From BOG-908 sp964247675 (GTDB lineage Bacteria > Pseudomonadota > Alphaproteobacteria > Acetobacterales > Acetobacteraceae), in NCBI GenBank assembly GCA_964247675.1, contig CAXTVW010000005.1, positions 4,574-68,573 on the forward strand: a stretch of DNA of 64,000 nucleotides, given 5' to 3'. The notes under the pieces are model-generated. The model saw only the letters and a program-made list of their open reading frames with translations, did not search any database and was not told the DNA's origin. This document shows, piece after piece, positions 9,475 to 17,957 of the stretch. The stretch's first letter is position 1, and every line of letters begins with the position of its first letter. A program made the translations under genes and the position numbers.

Positions 9475-9576
9475 TCTTCAGCGGGAAAGGATGCCCTCGC
9501 GGCGCTACTTGGCACAGCCGTAGCCCGAGTCCAGCCGCGACTGGGCCATCGTCGATGCAGCTGGCATTCTCCCGCC

Positions 9577-9879
9577 GTGGATACTGGAGACGAGGCCATT
9601 CGCCAGGAGGATGGAAGCAGCGACAGGCGATGGATTGTTCTGTCCGACGACGGCGCTGTCTCGACGCTGGGTCGCGCAACCGACCCGACGGAGGAGGAAC
9701 TCGCCAGGGTAGAGGAAACCTTCATCACCCAAGGCATCGGAGGCTGGTTGGCTGTTCAAAGCCACTCGGTCCATCGAGTGCCGCCGCCGCCGATATATGC
9801 ATGCGTCAGGCGCGTTGGCAGGGAGGGCTTGTCCTTCGAAGAGGCAGTGGCCGCCGCGGCCGCAAGGCATCAGCCCTGA
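9577..9879 (+). CDS. Small hypothetical protein
   Basis: 100 residues from a GTG at 9577. It contains RRWIVLSDDGAVSTLGRATD and GIGGWLAVQSHSVH, with PPPIYACVRRVGREG and a helical end AVAAAAARH. The composition and even spread of conserved-looking residues support a real gene, but no family is recognised. It lies about 100 bases upstream of ku, so it may share the promoter of the NHEJ group. The start is uncertain. Confidence 0.5.
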   Translation: MDTGDEAIRQEDGSSDRRWIVLSDDGAVSTLGRATDPTEEELARVEETFITQGIGGWLAVQSHSVHRVPPPPIYACVRRVGREGLSFEEAVAAAAARHQP

Positions 9880-9975
9880 TTGGCTGCCGTTCCGCTATGC
9901 GTGGCCGCCTGAACCGTTATGGTGGGCTCGCCCGAGCCGGACGGAACGCTTCGGCGGCCCAGGAGGAGACGAAGA

Positions 9976-10896
9976 ATGGCGCAACGTCCAATCTGGCGCG
10001 GACACCTCAGGCTGGCATTGGTCTCCTGCCCGGTTGCGCTATACAGCGCCAACCACGACCGCGGCTCGCTGCATTTCAACCTCATCAATCCGAAGACCGG
10101 CAACCGCATCAGGATGATCACCCAGGATGCCGAGACGGGGGACACGCTGTCGCGCGGTGACCTCGTGAAGGGCTACGAGTTCAAGAAGAACAGCTACCTT
10201 ATCGTCGACGACGAGGACTTCGAGAGCGCCCGCATCGAGAGCTCGACCACCGTCAAAATCGACAAGTTCGTCGATGCCGCGTCCATCGATCCCATCTACT
10301 TCGACGCCAGCTACTACGTGGCCCCGGACGGCGACGCCGGGCATGACGTTTACCTCGTGCTGCGCGACGCCATCGCGGCCACCGGCAAGATAGCACTGTC
10401 GCGCTGCGTCATCGCCCGGCGCGAGCACCCCATCGCCATCATGCCGATGGGCAAGGGACTGGTCGTGCACACCCTGCACGAGGAACGCGACCTCAACGAC
10501 TACGGCGCCCTGTTCGACGCCCTGCCGACGGCCAGGCCCGACCCCGACATGGTCCAGCTCGCGACGCAGCTCATCGATCGCCAGGTCGGGAAATACGATC
10601 CGGCCGACGTCGAGGACCGCTACGAGACCCGCCTGCGCGCGATGATCGAGGCCAAGCTCAAGGGCGAGGGCATCGAGGCGGAGGACGCAGACGAGCCGGA
10701 CCGCGGCAACGTCATCGACCTCATGGCGGCGCTCAAGAAGAGCCTCGGCCAGGCAGCCGAGGCGCCTGCCGCGAAGAAGCCGTCGAAGGCCAAGGCACCT
10801 GCGAAGAAGGCCACCAAGGCGGAACCGGCCGCGAAGAAGACGGCGGTCAAGAAGCCGTCAGCCTCCTCCCGGTCCGCCGTCCGCAAGCGGGCCTGA
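9976..10896 (+). CDS. ku: Bacterial Ku, non-homologous end-joining
   Basis: 306 residues beginning MAQRPIWRGHLRLALVSCPV, the standard bacterial Ku opening, followed by NPKTGNRIRMITQD, LVKGYEFKKNSYLIVDDED and ALSRCVIARREHP. Ku forms a homodimeric ring that loads on double-strand DNA ends and recruits LigD. The last 40 residues are a Lys/Ala-rich tail (repeated AKK and PSK), a known DNA-binding and bridging extension in bacterial Ku. The ATG at 9976 is preceded by AGGAGGAG at a good distance, which fixes the start. ligD and ligC lie downstream on the same strand. Confidence 0.96.
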   Translation: MAQRPIWRGHLRLALVSCPVALYSANHDRGSLHFNLINPKTGNRIRMITQDAETGDTLSRGDLVKGYEFKKNSYLIVDDEDFESARIESSTTVKIDKFVDAASIDPIYFDASYYVAPDGDAGHDVYLVLRDAIAATGKIALSRCVIARREHPIAIMPMGKGLVVHTLHEERDLNDYGALFDALPTARPDPDMVQLATQLIDRQVGKYDPADVEDRYETRLRAMIEAKLKGEGIEAEDADEPDRGNVIDLMAALKKSLGQAAEAPAAKKPSKAKAPAKKATKAEPAAKKTAVKKPSASSRSAVRKRA

Positions 10897-11070
10897 CACG
10901 TCATCGACCGGCCAGCGCCTCAGCCGCACGTGCCTGTCCTCCTCGAGGCAGACCTCGCAGTAGATCACGTGCGTCTGGGCATGGTGCCCCATCTCGCCGT
11001 CGCCCATGCCGCAGTCCGGGCACTGAAAGTGCCAGAGGGGAACGTTGGTCTGCCTGGTGGTCGTCGACAT
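10858..11070 (-). CDS. Small zinc-ribbon protein
   Basis: 70 residues from ATG 11070. FQCPDCGMGDGEMGHHAQTH followed by VIYCEVCLEEDRH gives two Cys-x2-Cys pairs and His residues, typical of a small zinc ribbon. Its end overlaps the last 39 bases of ku on the opposite strand. The frame is open further upstream to 11142, but the second ATG gives the natural N-terminus. Function unknown; it could be a nucleic-acid-binding or regulatory protein of the NHEJ cluster. Confidence 0.65.
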   Translation of the reverse strand: MSTTTRQTNVPLWHFQCPDCGMGDGEMGHHAQTHVIYCEVCLEEDRHVRLRRWPVDDVSGPLADGGPGGG

Positions 11071-11181
11071 GCTCGGCTCCTGTACGCGACGGTCCGCGAC
11101 TCGGGTTCGGATGATGACCCTACAGGTGCCATCGTCGGCCAAGCCAGGCGCGACCGTTCACGATTGGATTCCTTCGGCTAG

Positions 11182-12408
11182 ATGCCAGGCACGGCAGGTC
11201 GCGGCAGCAGGCCGACTGCCCGGGCAGGACTGGCGATGGCTGTGGCAGTCCTGCTCCGGTTGGCAGATGCCGACCTGAGGGACGCCGCCGTGCTCGCGCC
11301 CGGGCGGCGCCCGGGAAGCGCCTTTGCGCTCGCAGCCCAGGCCGTCGTGCGGATGGTCGATGCCGTCGTGGCCACGGAGAGCGACTGGAAGGGATCTTCG
11401 TTCGGCGGCAATCTGGGCTTAGTTCCCGACCAGAACCCGTTGCGGGCTTCGCTGGCGCGTGCGGCGAAGCTGCTGCCGGTTTCCCCGCCGCCTCTGCCGG
11501 ACGCCGCAGGGAAGATTGCGGCTCCCCCTAACCGCGAAGCCTTGCGGGTCGGACTGGCCGCCGCCCGCACCATCCTCGACGACCTTACTATACGCTTCGA
11601 GGTCGACCTGGCGGGAGATGGTCCTGCCGGACGGACCGCACCCGTCAGGCCCGAGCCGCCGCCGGACAAGCAACCGGCCTCGCGGCCTTCCCGGCGGGTT
11701 GCGCCAGCGGAGGCCGCACCTCCGCGAGCGAAGCCGGTCAGAGCCCTGACAGGACCGAAAGCGAGCGATACGACGGCGCATCGGACCGTTCCCGCCAGGC
11801 CACAGCCTGCTCCGTCTCCCGTCAAGTCTGAGGCTCCACGGCCCTCGAAGGCGGCTGCTTCGGCGAAGCAGGCGGCACGTCCGCCACCATCACCGCCGCG
11901 GAAGACGACGGCCGAAGCCGAGCCGGGCGCGCCGCCGGTGCGCCGGGTCACGACACCGGTCGTCCTGAAGTTTCCCGTCCAACCCGCCGGAACGCGTCCG
12001 TCAGCCGAGCCGCATGCGGTCGAGGGGCGATCCCCGATCGAGCCGCGTCCACGCTCCGGCGGCACCGCATCGACCGTCTTCTGGTCCCTCATGAACCGGT
12101 GGAAGGTTGCCGATACCGCTGCCCTCGAGCTCATCGGCCATCCGGGCGGGCTGACCAAGATGGGCACCCGCCCCCGTTTTCGGCTGCAGGGCGACGAGGT
12201 CGACATGCTGGCGGGGCTGCAGGAAATCGATGCCGCGCTGGCGCCCCTGAAGCTCGAGCCCGCAAAATGGGTCCACGACCCGGCCCGGGAGGCTCCGTTC
12301 GGGAAAGCGACGCCGCTGGCCTACATGACGCGCAAACGCATGACGGGCGTCCGCGAGGCGCTCCGCTTCATCCTGCGGCATGGCCTCAGGATGTCGATGA
12401 CGACATAA
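11182..12408 (+). CDS. MbcA/ParS/Xre-antitoxin-like (DUF2384) protein with long disordered linker
   Basis: 408 residues. The first ~130 are helical. Residues ~140-290 are rich in Pro, Ala, Arg and Lys and probably disordered. The C-terminal ~115 residues, from STVFWSLMNRWKVADTAALEL to WVHDPAREAPFGKATPLAYM and GVREALRFILRHGL, resemble the toxin-binding domain of MbcA/ParS-type antitoxins. No RES-domain toxin lies next to it. Placement between ku and ligD, on the same strand and with only 28 bases to ligD, suggests a role tied to end joining. The domain assignment is by motif shape and is moderately sure; the function is inference. Confidence 0.55.
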   Translation: MPGTAGRGSRPTARAGLAMAVAVLLRLADADLRDAAVLAPGRRPGSAFALAAQAVVRMVDAVVATESDWKGSSFGGNLGLVPDQNPLRASLARAAKLLPVSPPPLPDAAGKIAAPPNREALRVGLAAARTILDDLTIRFEVDLAGDGPAGRTAPVRPEPPPDKQPASRPSRRVAPAEAAPPRAKPVRALTGPKASDTTAHRTVPARPQPAPSPVKSEAPRPSKAAASAKQAARPPPSPPRKTTAEAEPGAPPVRRVTTPVVLKFPVQPAGTRPSAEPHAVEGRSPIEPRPRSGGTASTVFWSLMNRWKVADTAALELIGHPGGLTKMGTRPRFRLQGDEVDMLAGLQEIDAALAPLKLEPAKWVHDPAREAPFGKATPLAYMTRKRMTGVREALRFILRHGLRMSMTT

Positions 12409-12436
12409 TGCCCGCGAACCCGTGAAGGCGTCATCA

Positions 12437-15070
12437 ATGGCCGCGGACAAGCTCGCCACCTACCAGGCCAAGCGCGACTTCACCCAGACTAGGGAGCCGA
12501 GCGGCGCGGCGGCAGTGCAGTCGTTCGGGAAGCTGCGGTTTGTCATCCAGAGGCACGCCGCCACGCGGTTGCACTACGACCTTCGCCTGGAGCTCGACGG
12601 CGTGTTCAAGTCATGGGCCGTCACGCGCGGACCGTCGCTGGACCCGCACGACAAGCGGCTCGCGGTCGAGACCGAAGACCATCCGCTCGACTATGGCGAC
12701 TTCGAGGGCACCATCCCCAAGGGCCAATATGGCGGGGGAACCGTCCAGCTCTGGGACCGCGGCACCTGGGCGCCGCAGGGCATGACGGCCGAGCAGGGCC
12801 TGGAGAAGGGCGACCTCAAGTTCACAATGGAGGGTGGCCGCCTGCACGGCAGCTGGGTCCTGGTGCGCATCAAGGGCTGGTCCGGCAGGCGCGTGAACTG
12901 GCTGCTCATCAAGCACCGCGACGAGCATGCGAAGGAGGGCGACGCAGACGCGCTGCTGGCGGAGGACCGCTCCATCGCCTCAGGCCGCCCGATGGCAGAC
13001 ATCGCGGCGGGCCGCGGCCGCGCACCGAAACCGTTCATGCTGGCGGGCGACACCGCTACCGTAGCGAAGGACGCGGTCTGGGACTCGTCGGTCGGCCTCG
13101 CACCCGCGCTGCGGGCGCAAAAGAAGGCCGCGAAGCCCAAGACCCGGGCCAAGCAGAAGCCAACCTCAGCGGTCATGCCGGACTTCATCGAGCCGCAGCT
13201 CTGCCACTCCATCGAGCGGCCGCCGTCCGGAGAGGGCTGGCTGCACGAGATCAAGTTCGACGGCTACCGCGTCCAGGTCCGAATCGAGGGCGGATGCGCC
13301 GTCATCCGCACCCGCAAGGGGCTGGACTGGACCGCGCGGTTCCCCGGCGTCGCACGCGCCTGCGCGGCCTTGCCGGACGGCATCGTCGACGGCGAGATAG
13401 TCGCGCTTGATGAGGACGGCGCGCCGGACTTCGCCTCCCTGCAGGCGTCGCTCGCCGAGGGCACGACCGAGCAGCTGGTCCTGTTCGCCTTCGACCTGCT
13501 CCATGCGGACGGCAAGGACCTGCGCCCGCTCAAGCTTTCCGAACGCAAGGCGCGCATGCAGGCGTTCCTGACCGGCAAGCCGACCGCCGATCCGGCCATC
13601 GTCCGCTTCGTCGACCACTTCGATACGGGCGGCGACGCCATCCTGCGGTCGGCCTGCCGCCTCTCTCTGGAGGGCATCGTTTCCAAGCAGGCCAACGCAC
13701 GTTACCAGTCCGGCCGCAGCGAGACCTGGACCAAGGCGAAGTGCCGCGCCGGGCACGAGATGGTCATCGGCGCTTGGGCCGACACAGCCGGTCAGCTGCG
13801 CTCTCTCATCGTCGGCGTCTACCGGGGCGACCGTTTCATCCACGTGGGCCGTGTCGGCACCGGCTTCGGCCGGGACGTCGCCGCGCGTCTGCTGCCACGC
13901 CTGAAGGCGGCCGCCACCTCCAAAAGCCCGTTCACCGGCCCGGGCGCACCACGGTCGGCCGCGAACATCCACTGGGTGCATCCCGAGCTGGTCGCCGAGG
14001 TGGAGTTTGCCGGATGGACGGCCGCCGGACAGGTGCGGCAGGCCTCGTTCAAGGGCCTGCGCGAGGACAAGCCCGCCGTCGAGGTGACCGTCGAGACACC
14101 CGCACCTGCGGCGAAGACGAGCATCGCCGTGCCGAGCGCCAGGCGTCCAGCGGGCAAGGGCGACGTCGCGGTGGTGATGGGCGTGTCGATTTCGCGTCCG
14201 GAAAAGGTCATGTGGCCGGACGTGGCGGGTGGGGACGGCCAGCCGGTGACCAAGCTCGACCTAGCCCACTACTACGAGGCGGTTGGGCCATGGCTACTGC
14301 GGCACCTGAAGGGTCGCCCCTGCTCCATCATCCGCGCGCCGGACGGCTTCGCGGGCGAGACCTTCTTCCAGCGCCACGCCATGCCGGGCTCGTCTAACCT
14401 GCTGGAGCTCGTCACCGTCTCGGGCGACCGCAAGCCATACCTCGAGATCGACCGTGTGGAGGGGCTGGCCGCGGTTGCGCAGACCGCGGCGCTCGAGCTG
14501 CATCCGTGGAACTGCGACCCGTTCCATCCCGACGTGCCCGGCCGCCTGGTCTTCGACCTGGACCCCGGTCCCGATGTGGCGTTCACGACGGTCATCGAGG
14601 CGGCGCGCGAAGTGCGCGACCGACTGGCCGAGCTGGGCCTCGTCAGCTTCTGCAAGACGACGGGCGGCAAGGGCCTGCACGTGGTGACGCCGCTGAAGCG
14701 TTCGGAGAAGGCCAACCCGAGCTGGGCCGAGGCGAAGGCGTTCGCCCGCGGCGTCTGCCAGGCGATGGCGGACGCGGCGCCGGACCGCTACGTCATCAAC
14801 ATGGCCAAGAAGCTCCGCACGGGCCGCATCTTCCTGGACTACCTGCGCAACGACCGGCTCGCGACCGCGGTGGCGCCGCTGTCGCCGCGTGCCCGGCCCG
14901 GCGCTCCCGTGTCGATGCCGGTCGCCTGGGCTCAGGTGAAAGCGGGGCTGGACCCGCTCCGCTACACGGTGCGCAGCGTGCCGGGGCTGCTCGCCAAGTC
15001 GAAGGCGTGGGCGGACTACTGCGAGTCCGAACGGCCGCTGGCGGACGCGATGAAGAAGCTGGCGGCGTAG
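12437..15070 (+). CDS. ligD: Multifunctional DNA ligase D
   Basis: 877 residues in the order phosphoesterase, ligase, polymerase. The N-terminal part has RLHYDLRLELDG, HPLDYGDFEG and YGGGTVQLWD, the 3'-phosphoesterase signature. The ligase follows with the adenylated Lys at about residue 273 in HEIKFDGYR. The C-terminal primase-like polymerase opens with SRPEKVMWPD and carries the metal-binding FDLDPGPD (Asp ~707/709) and TTGGKGLHVVTPL. Family knowledge: with Ku it processes, fills and seals double-strand breaks. The ATG at 12437 has GAAGG upstream; an in-frame GTG at 12422 is the alternative. All catalytic motifs look intact. Confidence 0.95.
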   Translation: MAADKLATYQAKRDFTQTREPSGAAAVQSFGKLRFVIQRHAATRLHYDLRLELDGVFKSWAVTRGPSLDPHDKRLAVETEDHPLDYGDFEGTIPKGQYGGGTVQLWDRGTWAPQGMTAEQGLEKGDLKFTMEGGRLHGSWVLVRIKGWSGRRVNWLLIKHRDEHAKEGDADALLAEDRSIASGRPMADIAAGRGRAPKPFMLAGDTATVAKDAVWDSSVGLAPALRAQKKAAKPKTRAKQKPTSAVMPDFIEPQLCHSIERPPSGEGWLHEIKFDGYRVQVRIEGGCAVIRTRKGLDWTARFPGVARACAALPDGIVDGEIVALDEDGAPDFASLQASLAEGTTEQLVLFAFDLLHADGKDLRPLKLSERKARMQAFLTGKPTADPAIVRFVDHFDTGGDAILRSACRLSLEGIVSKQANARYQSGRSETWTKAKCRAGHEMVIGAWADTAGQLRSLIVGVYRGDRFIHVGRVGTGFGRDVAARLLPRLKAAATSKSPFTGPGAPRSAANIHWVHPELVAEVEFAGWTAAGQVRQASFKGLREDKPAVEVTVETPAPAAKTSIAVPSARRPAGKGDVAVVMGVSISRPEKVMWPDVAGGDGQPVTKLDLAHYYEAVGPWLLRHLKGRPCSIIRAPDGFAGETFFQRHAMPGSSNLLELVTVSGDRKPYLEIDRVEGLAAVAQTAALELHPWNCDPFHPDVPGRLVFDLDPGPDVAFTTVIEAAREVRDRLAELGLVSFCKTTGGKGLHVVTPLKRSEKANPSWAEAKAFARGVCQAMADAAPDRYVINMAKKLRTGRIFLDYLRNDRLATAVAPLSPRARPGAPVSMPVAWAQVKAGLDPLRYTVRSVPGLLAKSKAWADYCESERPLADAMKKLAA

Positions 15071-15072
15071 GC

Positions 15073-16110
15073 GTGGCGTTCCTGCTCGGGCTGGACACGC
15101 AACCGATGGAGGCCAAGACCGTCGACAGGCTGCCCGACGCACCGCGGTGGCAGTTCGAACCCAAGTGGGACGGTTTCCGTTGCCTGGCCTTCAAGGGTGG
15201 CGGCGCGGTCGATCTGCGGGCGAAGTCCGGCAAGTCGCTGTCGCGCTACTTTCCCGAGATGGTCGAGGCACTGTTTCGGGCACGTGCCGACGACTTCGTG
15301 CTGGACGGCGAGCTTGCCGTGCCGCGCGGCGACAGCCTGTCGTTCGGGGCGTTGCAGGACAGGGTGCATCCTGCGGAAAGCCGGGTGCGCAAGCTGGCGG
15401 CCGAGACGCCCGCCCTGCTCGTCGCGTTCGACTGCCTGGCCACGGGAGATGCGGGCTCCCTTCTCGGCGCTCACTTGCCGGAACGTCGCGCCACGCTGGA
15501 GCGGGTCATGCGCGGCTTCACGCGCGAGGACCGCGTGCGCCTGTCGCCGTTCACGCGGGACCGAGGCGAAGCGGAGGCCTGGCTGCTTCAGGCGCACGGA
15601 GCCTTGGACGGAATCGTCGCAAAGCGCCTGGACGCGGGCTACGCCTGCGGCAAGCGCGACATGCTGAAGCTCAAGAAGCACCGGACGGCAGACTGCGTGG
15701 TGGGGGGCTTCCGCTACGCCACGGGAAGCAAGCTGGTCGGCTCGCTGCTGCTCGGGCTGTACGACGCAGACGGCAGGCTCGACCACGTAGGGTTCACCTC
15801 GGCGATAAGCGACGCCGAACGCCCGGCGCTCACGGCGCGGCTGGAGGCGCTGCTCGGCGGCGAGGGGTTCACCGGCGATGCGCCGGGCGGGCCAAGCCGA
15901 TGGAGCACCGACCGCTCGACCGCGTGGCAGGCGCTGCGTCCCGAACTGGTGGTCGAGGTCAGCTATGACCAGGTCACGGACGGCCGATTCCGCCATGGCA
16001 CGATGCTGGTACGTTGGCGGCCTGACAAGGCGCCGCGCCAGTGCACCCGCGAGCAAGTCGGCGAGGAGTTGCAGCCGGGCAAGCTCGTAGAGGCTATGCT
16101 GGAGTCATAG
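15073..16110 (+). CDS. ligC: ATP-dependent DNA ligase, LigC type
   Basis: 345 residues from GTG 15073, three bases after the ligD stop. The catalytic Lys is residue 31 in FEPKWDGFRC; downstream are VLDGELAVP, ALDGIVAKRLD and DMLKLKKHRTADCVVGG, the nucleotidyltransferase motifs, then an OB-fold end. LigC enzymes are stand-alone ATP-dependent ligases that act as backup in end joining and base excision repair. The open frame extends far upstream inside ligD but that is a shadow. It ends six bases inside the end of the convergent unknown gene. Confidence 0.92.
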   Translation: MAFLLGLDTQPMEAKTVDRLPDAPRWQFEPKWDGFRCLAFKGGGAVDLRAKSGKSLSRYFPEMVEALFRARADDFVLDGELAVPRGDSLSFGALQDRVHPAESRVRKLAAETPALLVAFDCLATGDAGSLLGAHLPERRATLERVMRGFTREDRVRLSPFTRDRGEAEAWLLQAHGALDGIVAKRLDAGYACGKRDMLKLKKHRTADCVVGGFRYATGSKLVGSLLLGLYDADGRLDHVGFTSAISDAERPALTARLEALLGGEGFTGDAPGGPSRWSTDRSTAWQALRPELVVEVSYDQVTDGRFRHGTMLVRWRPDKAPRQCTREQVGEELQPGKLVEAMLES

Positions 16111-16470
16111 CCCCGCGGGTTCGAGGAAAGCCCGTTCCATCGAACTCGGAACCGGAGAGCACCTCGAACGCGAGGCGTGCTTCGGCGGTTCGGCTCCCAC
16201 GTCCAGTGAATCGAACGCCGACCCAGCCGGTAGCATCTGCCGCTGCGGGTTCTCGCCAGCTCCGTCAAGCTCCAGCACCTCGCTGGCGCTCAGCCAGGAA
16301 AGCTCGCCGGTTACTGGATGGCAAGGCAGGTATCCGAACGGCACGCATGTAGCGTCTGCAGGGGAAACGAGACACCGCGGGCCAAGGTGCGCCTCGCCTG
16401 CTCCGGTCGCAAAGGGCAGGAACGCCAGGGCGGAACTTATCCGGTTTTTCGAAGAGGCTCCGGCTTCCAC
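16105..16470 (-). CDS. Unknown protein, third gene of overlapping minus-strand operon
   Basis: 121 residues from a GTG at 16470. It contains SALAFLPFATGAGEAHLGPR, CVPFGYLPCHPVTGEL and SWLSASEVLELDGAGE. No family is recognised. The GTG lies within the 3' end of the preceding gene (stop at 16437), so translation is probably coupled. Being read in a different frame from its neighbour, it could instead be the C-terminal part of that protein joined by a frameshift near 16440; that is the main alternative. Confidence 0.5.
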   Translation of the reverse strand: MEAGASSKNRISSALAFLPFATGAGEAHLGPRCLVSPADATCVPFGYLPCHPVTGELSWLSASEVLELDGAGENPQRQMLPAGSAFDSLDVGAEPPKHASRSRCSPVPSSMERAFLEPAGL

Positions 16471-17000
16471 CTGCGCGCACCTTCCAGGCCGTATCCGAGG
16501 AAACTTCCCGACGGACGGTTCGAGAAGGGCACGAGATGGCGGTTCATGAAACCGGTGACCGCGGTCCTCTCCCGGATGGGCGCTGGAACGCCGAGGTGCC
16601 GGGCAATCCTGCATGACGATACCCAAAGCCTGTCGACGGCACTTCCGTCTCCGACGAAAGATGCCGCATCTAGAAGGTGAAGTGACAGGACCGCCTCCTC
16701 GCCCTCGGCCGCCAGATCCTCGAAGGCGAAGCGGCGGCCCAGAACGTAAGGCGTTCCGCTCCAAGTCATGGCGCCGGTGCCGTCCGGCTGCATCCGAAGC
16801 AGTTCTTTGCTGCACATCCAGGCCAACCCGTCCGGCCCGGCCGGATCGCAGGCAAACCCGAACAGCTTCCTGCCGGAAGCGCCGGAGGCCAGCAGGCACC
16901 ACGGATCGAGGCGCGTCGCGGGGCTCGTACCCCGCTTCGACCGGACGTCCGCTGGCCCGGCCCGGCCGCGGCGCGAGAGGACATACCTTCGCCCCGTCAC
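16437..17000 (-). CDS. Unknown protein, second gene of overlapping operon
   Basis: 187 residues from GTG 17000, which shares GTGA with the stop of the preceding gene. The protein contains DPWCLLASGASGRKLFGFAC, then GLAWMCSKELLRM, GAMTWSGTPYVLGRRFAFED and SSCRIARHLGVPAPIRERTA. The pattern of Trp, Gly and charged residues is that of a folded protein, but no family is recognised. A longer open frame upstream to 17573 is a shadow of the first gene. It is likely expressed with its two overlapping neighbours from the promoter region near 17580. Confidence 0.55.
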   Translation of the reverse strand: MTGRRYVLSRRGRAGPADVRSKRGTSPATRLDPWCLLASGASGRKLFGFACDPAGPDGLAWMCSKELLRMQPDGTGAMTWSGTPYVLGRRFAFEDLAAEGEEAVLSLHLLDAASFVGDGSAVDRLWVSSCRIARHLGVPAPIRERTAVTGFMNRHLVPFSNRPSGSFLGYGLEGARRWKPEPLRKTG

Positions 17001-17500
17001 AGCGCGGCGTCCGTGCGGAACTCGTACGGGAACGGCGCCACCAGGAGGTCGATGAGTCCGAGCGCGCATCGGGCCGCTGCCATTGAACCGTGGAGACCAG
17101 CCAACGAAGCGGTTATGCCACGCATCTGTTCGGTCAGCTCGGGACGCCTGCCGAGCCGCTCGCACAGTTCCTCGAACAGATAACCGGGAGCCGTCCGGGC
17201 GGGTCGGCAGTCCAGCAGGAGCCCGGCGAGGTAATCCCTTTCCGGGCCGGAGACGATCGAGCGCCGCCGATTCCGTGCCGGTCCGGCCGAAGGCCGCGCT
17301 AAACATGGAATTTCGACGGCGGTCCGCCTTAGGCGAGGTGCCGGGCTTGCCGACCCTGACCGGACATACTCCGGGAACGGCGCGAAGGCGACGCGGTCGG
17401 CATCCGCGCAGATCTTGTCCCAGAAAGCCCTGCCAGCCTTGCGGGCGCGCTCGACGCGGCGCCTCCGGGCGCTGCTGCAACCTGTTCGGGTCGTCGTCAT
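16997..17500 (-). CDS. Unknown protein, first gene of overlapping operon
   Basis: 167 residues from ATG 17500. It opens with a basic stretch and the helix RARKAGRAFWDKICADADRV, then has FAPFPEYVRSG, an Arg/Pro-rich middle, and the helical end ERDYLAGLLLDCRP through ITASLAGLHGSMAAARCAL and LIDLLVAPFPYEF. No family is recognised. It starts about 80 bases from a pair of inverted repeats and is divergent from an XRE regulator, so that regulator probably controls it. Its stop overlaps the next gene as GTGA. Confidence 0.55.
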   Translation of the reverse strand: MTTTRTGCSSARRRRVERARKAGRAFWDKICADADRVAFAPFPEYVRSGSASPAPRLRRTAVEIPCLARPSAGPARNRRRSIVSGPERDYLAGLLLDCRPARTAPGYLFEELCERLGRRPELTEQMRGITASLAGLHGSMAAARCALGLIDLLVAPFPYEFRTDAAL

Positions 17501-17581
17501 GCGAATGCCCTCCTCCTGGTCGGCCGACGGCCGAGTCGCCGGGCAAAACGGGCGAAAACCAGACGGAAGTCAATAGGAGAC

Positions 17582-17617
17582 GGTATAAGAAATACCTTAC
17601 TACGTATCTAAAATACC
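17582..17617. promoter_or_regulatory. Two tandem GGTAT-N5-ATACC operators between divergent genes
   Basis: GGTATAAGAAATACC occupies 17582-17596 and CGTATCTAAAATACC occupies 17603-17617. Both are (G/C)GTAT-N5-ATACC inverted repeats, and their centres are 21 bases apart, two turns of the helix. They lie in an AT-rich patch between the minus-strand unknown operon and the plus-strand XRE gene. This is the expected form of a cooperatively bound XRE operator covering a divergent promoter. Binding by the adjacent XRE protein is inference. Confidence 0.65.
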
Positions 17618-17666
17618 GTTCTGGACGCTGTTAGACCGGCGGGCGTCGCCGTTGTCAACTACGTCC

Positions 17667-17957
17667 ATGGTAGACCGAAGAACCAGGACTCCGCTGGAGG
17701 AGCCCGACCGGCCGATGCTACCGACCGGGCGTGCGGTTGCCGCAGGCCGCACGCTGGCGTCGCTCTCCCAGTCCGAGCTGGCAGTGCTGGCGGGCGTTGG
17801 CGTGACACCACTGCGCCTGTTCGAAACCGGGAAGGCGCGGCCGAGGGTGGACACGCTCGAACGCATACTTTCGGCGCTGTCGGCGAAGGGTGTGGTCTTT
17901 GAGGTGGGCGACGAACGGTTCGAGGTGACCATTCGTCTCGTCCGGGCGGCGGGATAG
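17667..17957 (+). CDS. XRE-family helix-turn-helix regulator
   Basis: 96 residues. ASLSQSELAVLAGVGVTPLRLFETG is a compact XRE helix-turn-helix, followed by PRVDTLERILSALSAKGVVF and a beta-strand end GDERFEVTIRLV. The ATG at 17667 is used; TTG 17652 and ATG 17715 are in frame. It is divergent from the three-gene unknown operon with a double operator between them, so it probably represses both. Its C-terminal form matches the second XRE protein at 20179. Confidence 0.8.
   Translation: MVDRRTRTPLEEPDRPMLPTGRAVAAGRTLASLSQSELAVLAGVGVTPLRLFETGKARPRVDTLERILSALSAKGVVFEVGDERFEVTIRLVRAAG

Noticed and set aside
15147..15968. Long alternative open frames inside ligD, ligC, pnkp and the giant transferase genes
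   Set aside because: They are Arg/Ala/Pro-rich shadows typical of GC-rich DNA and carry no family motifs.
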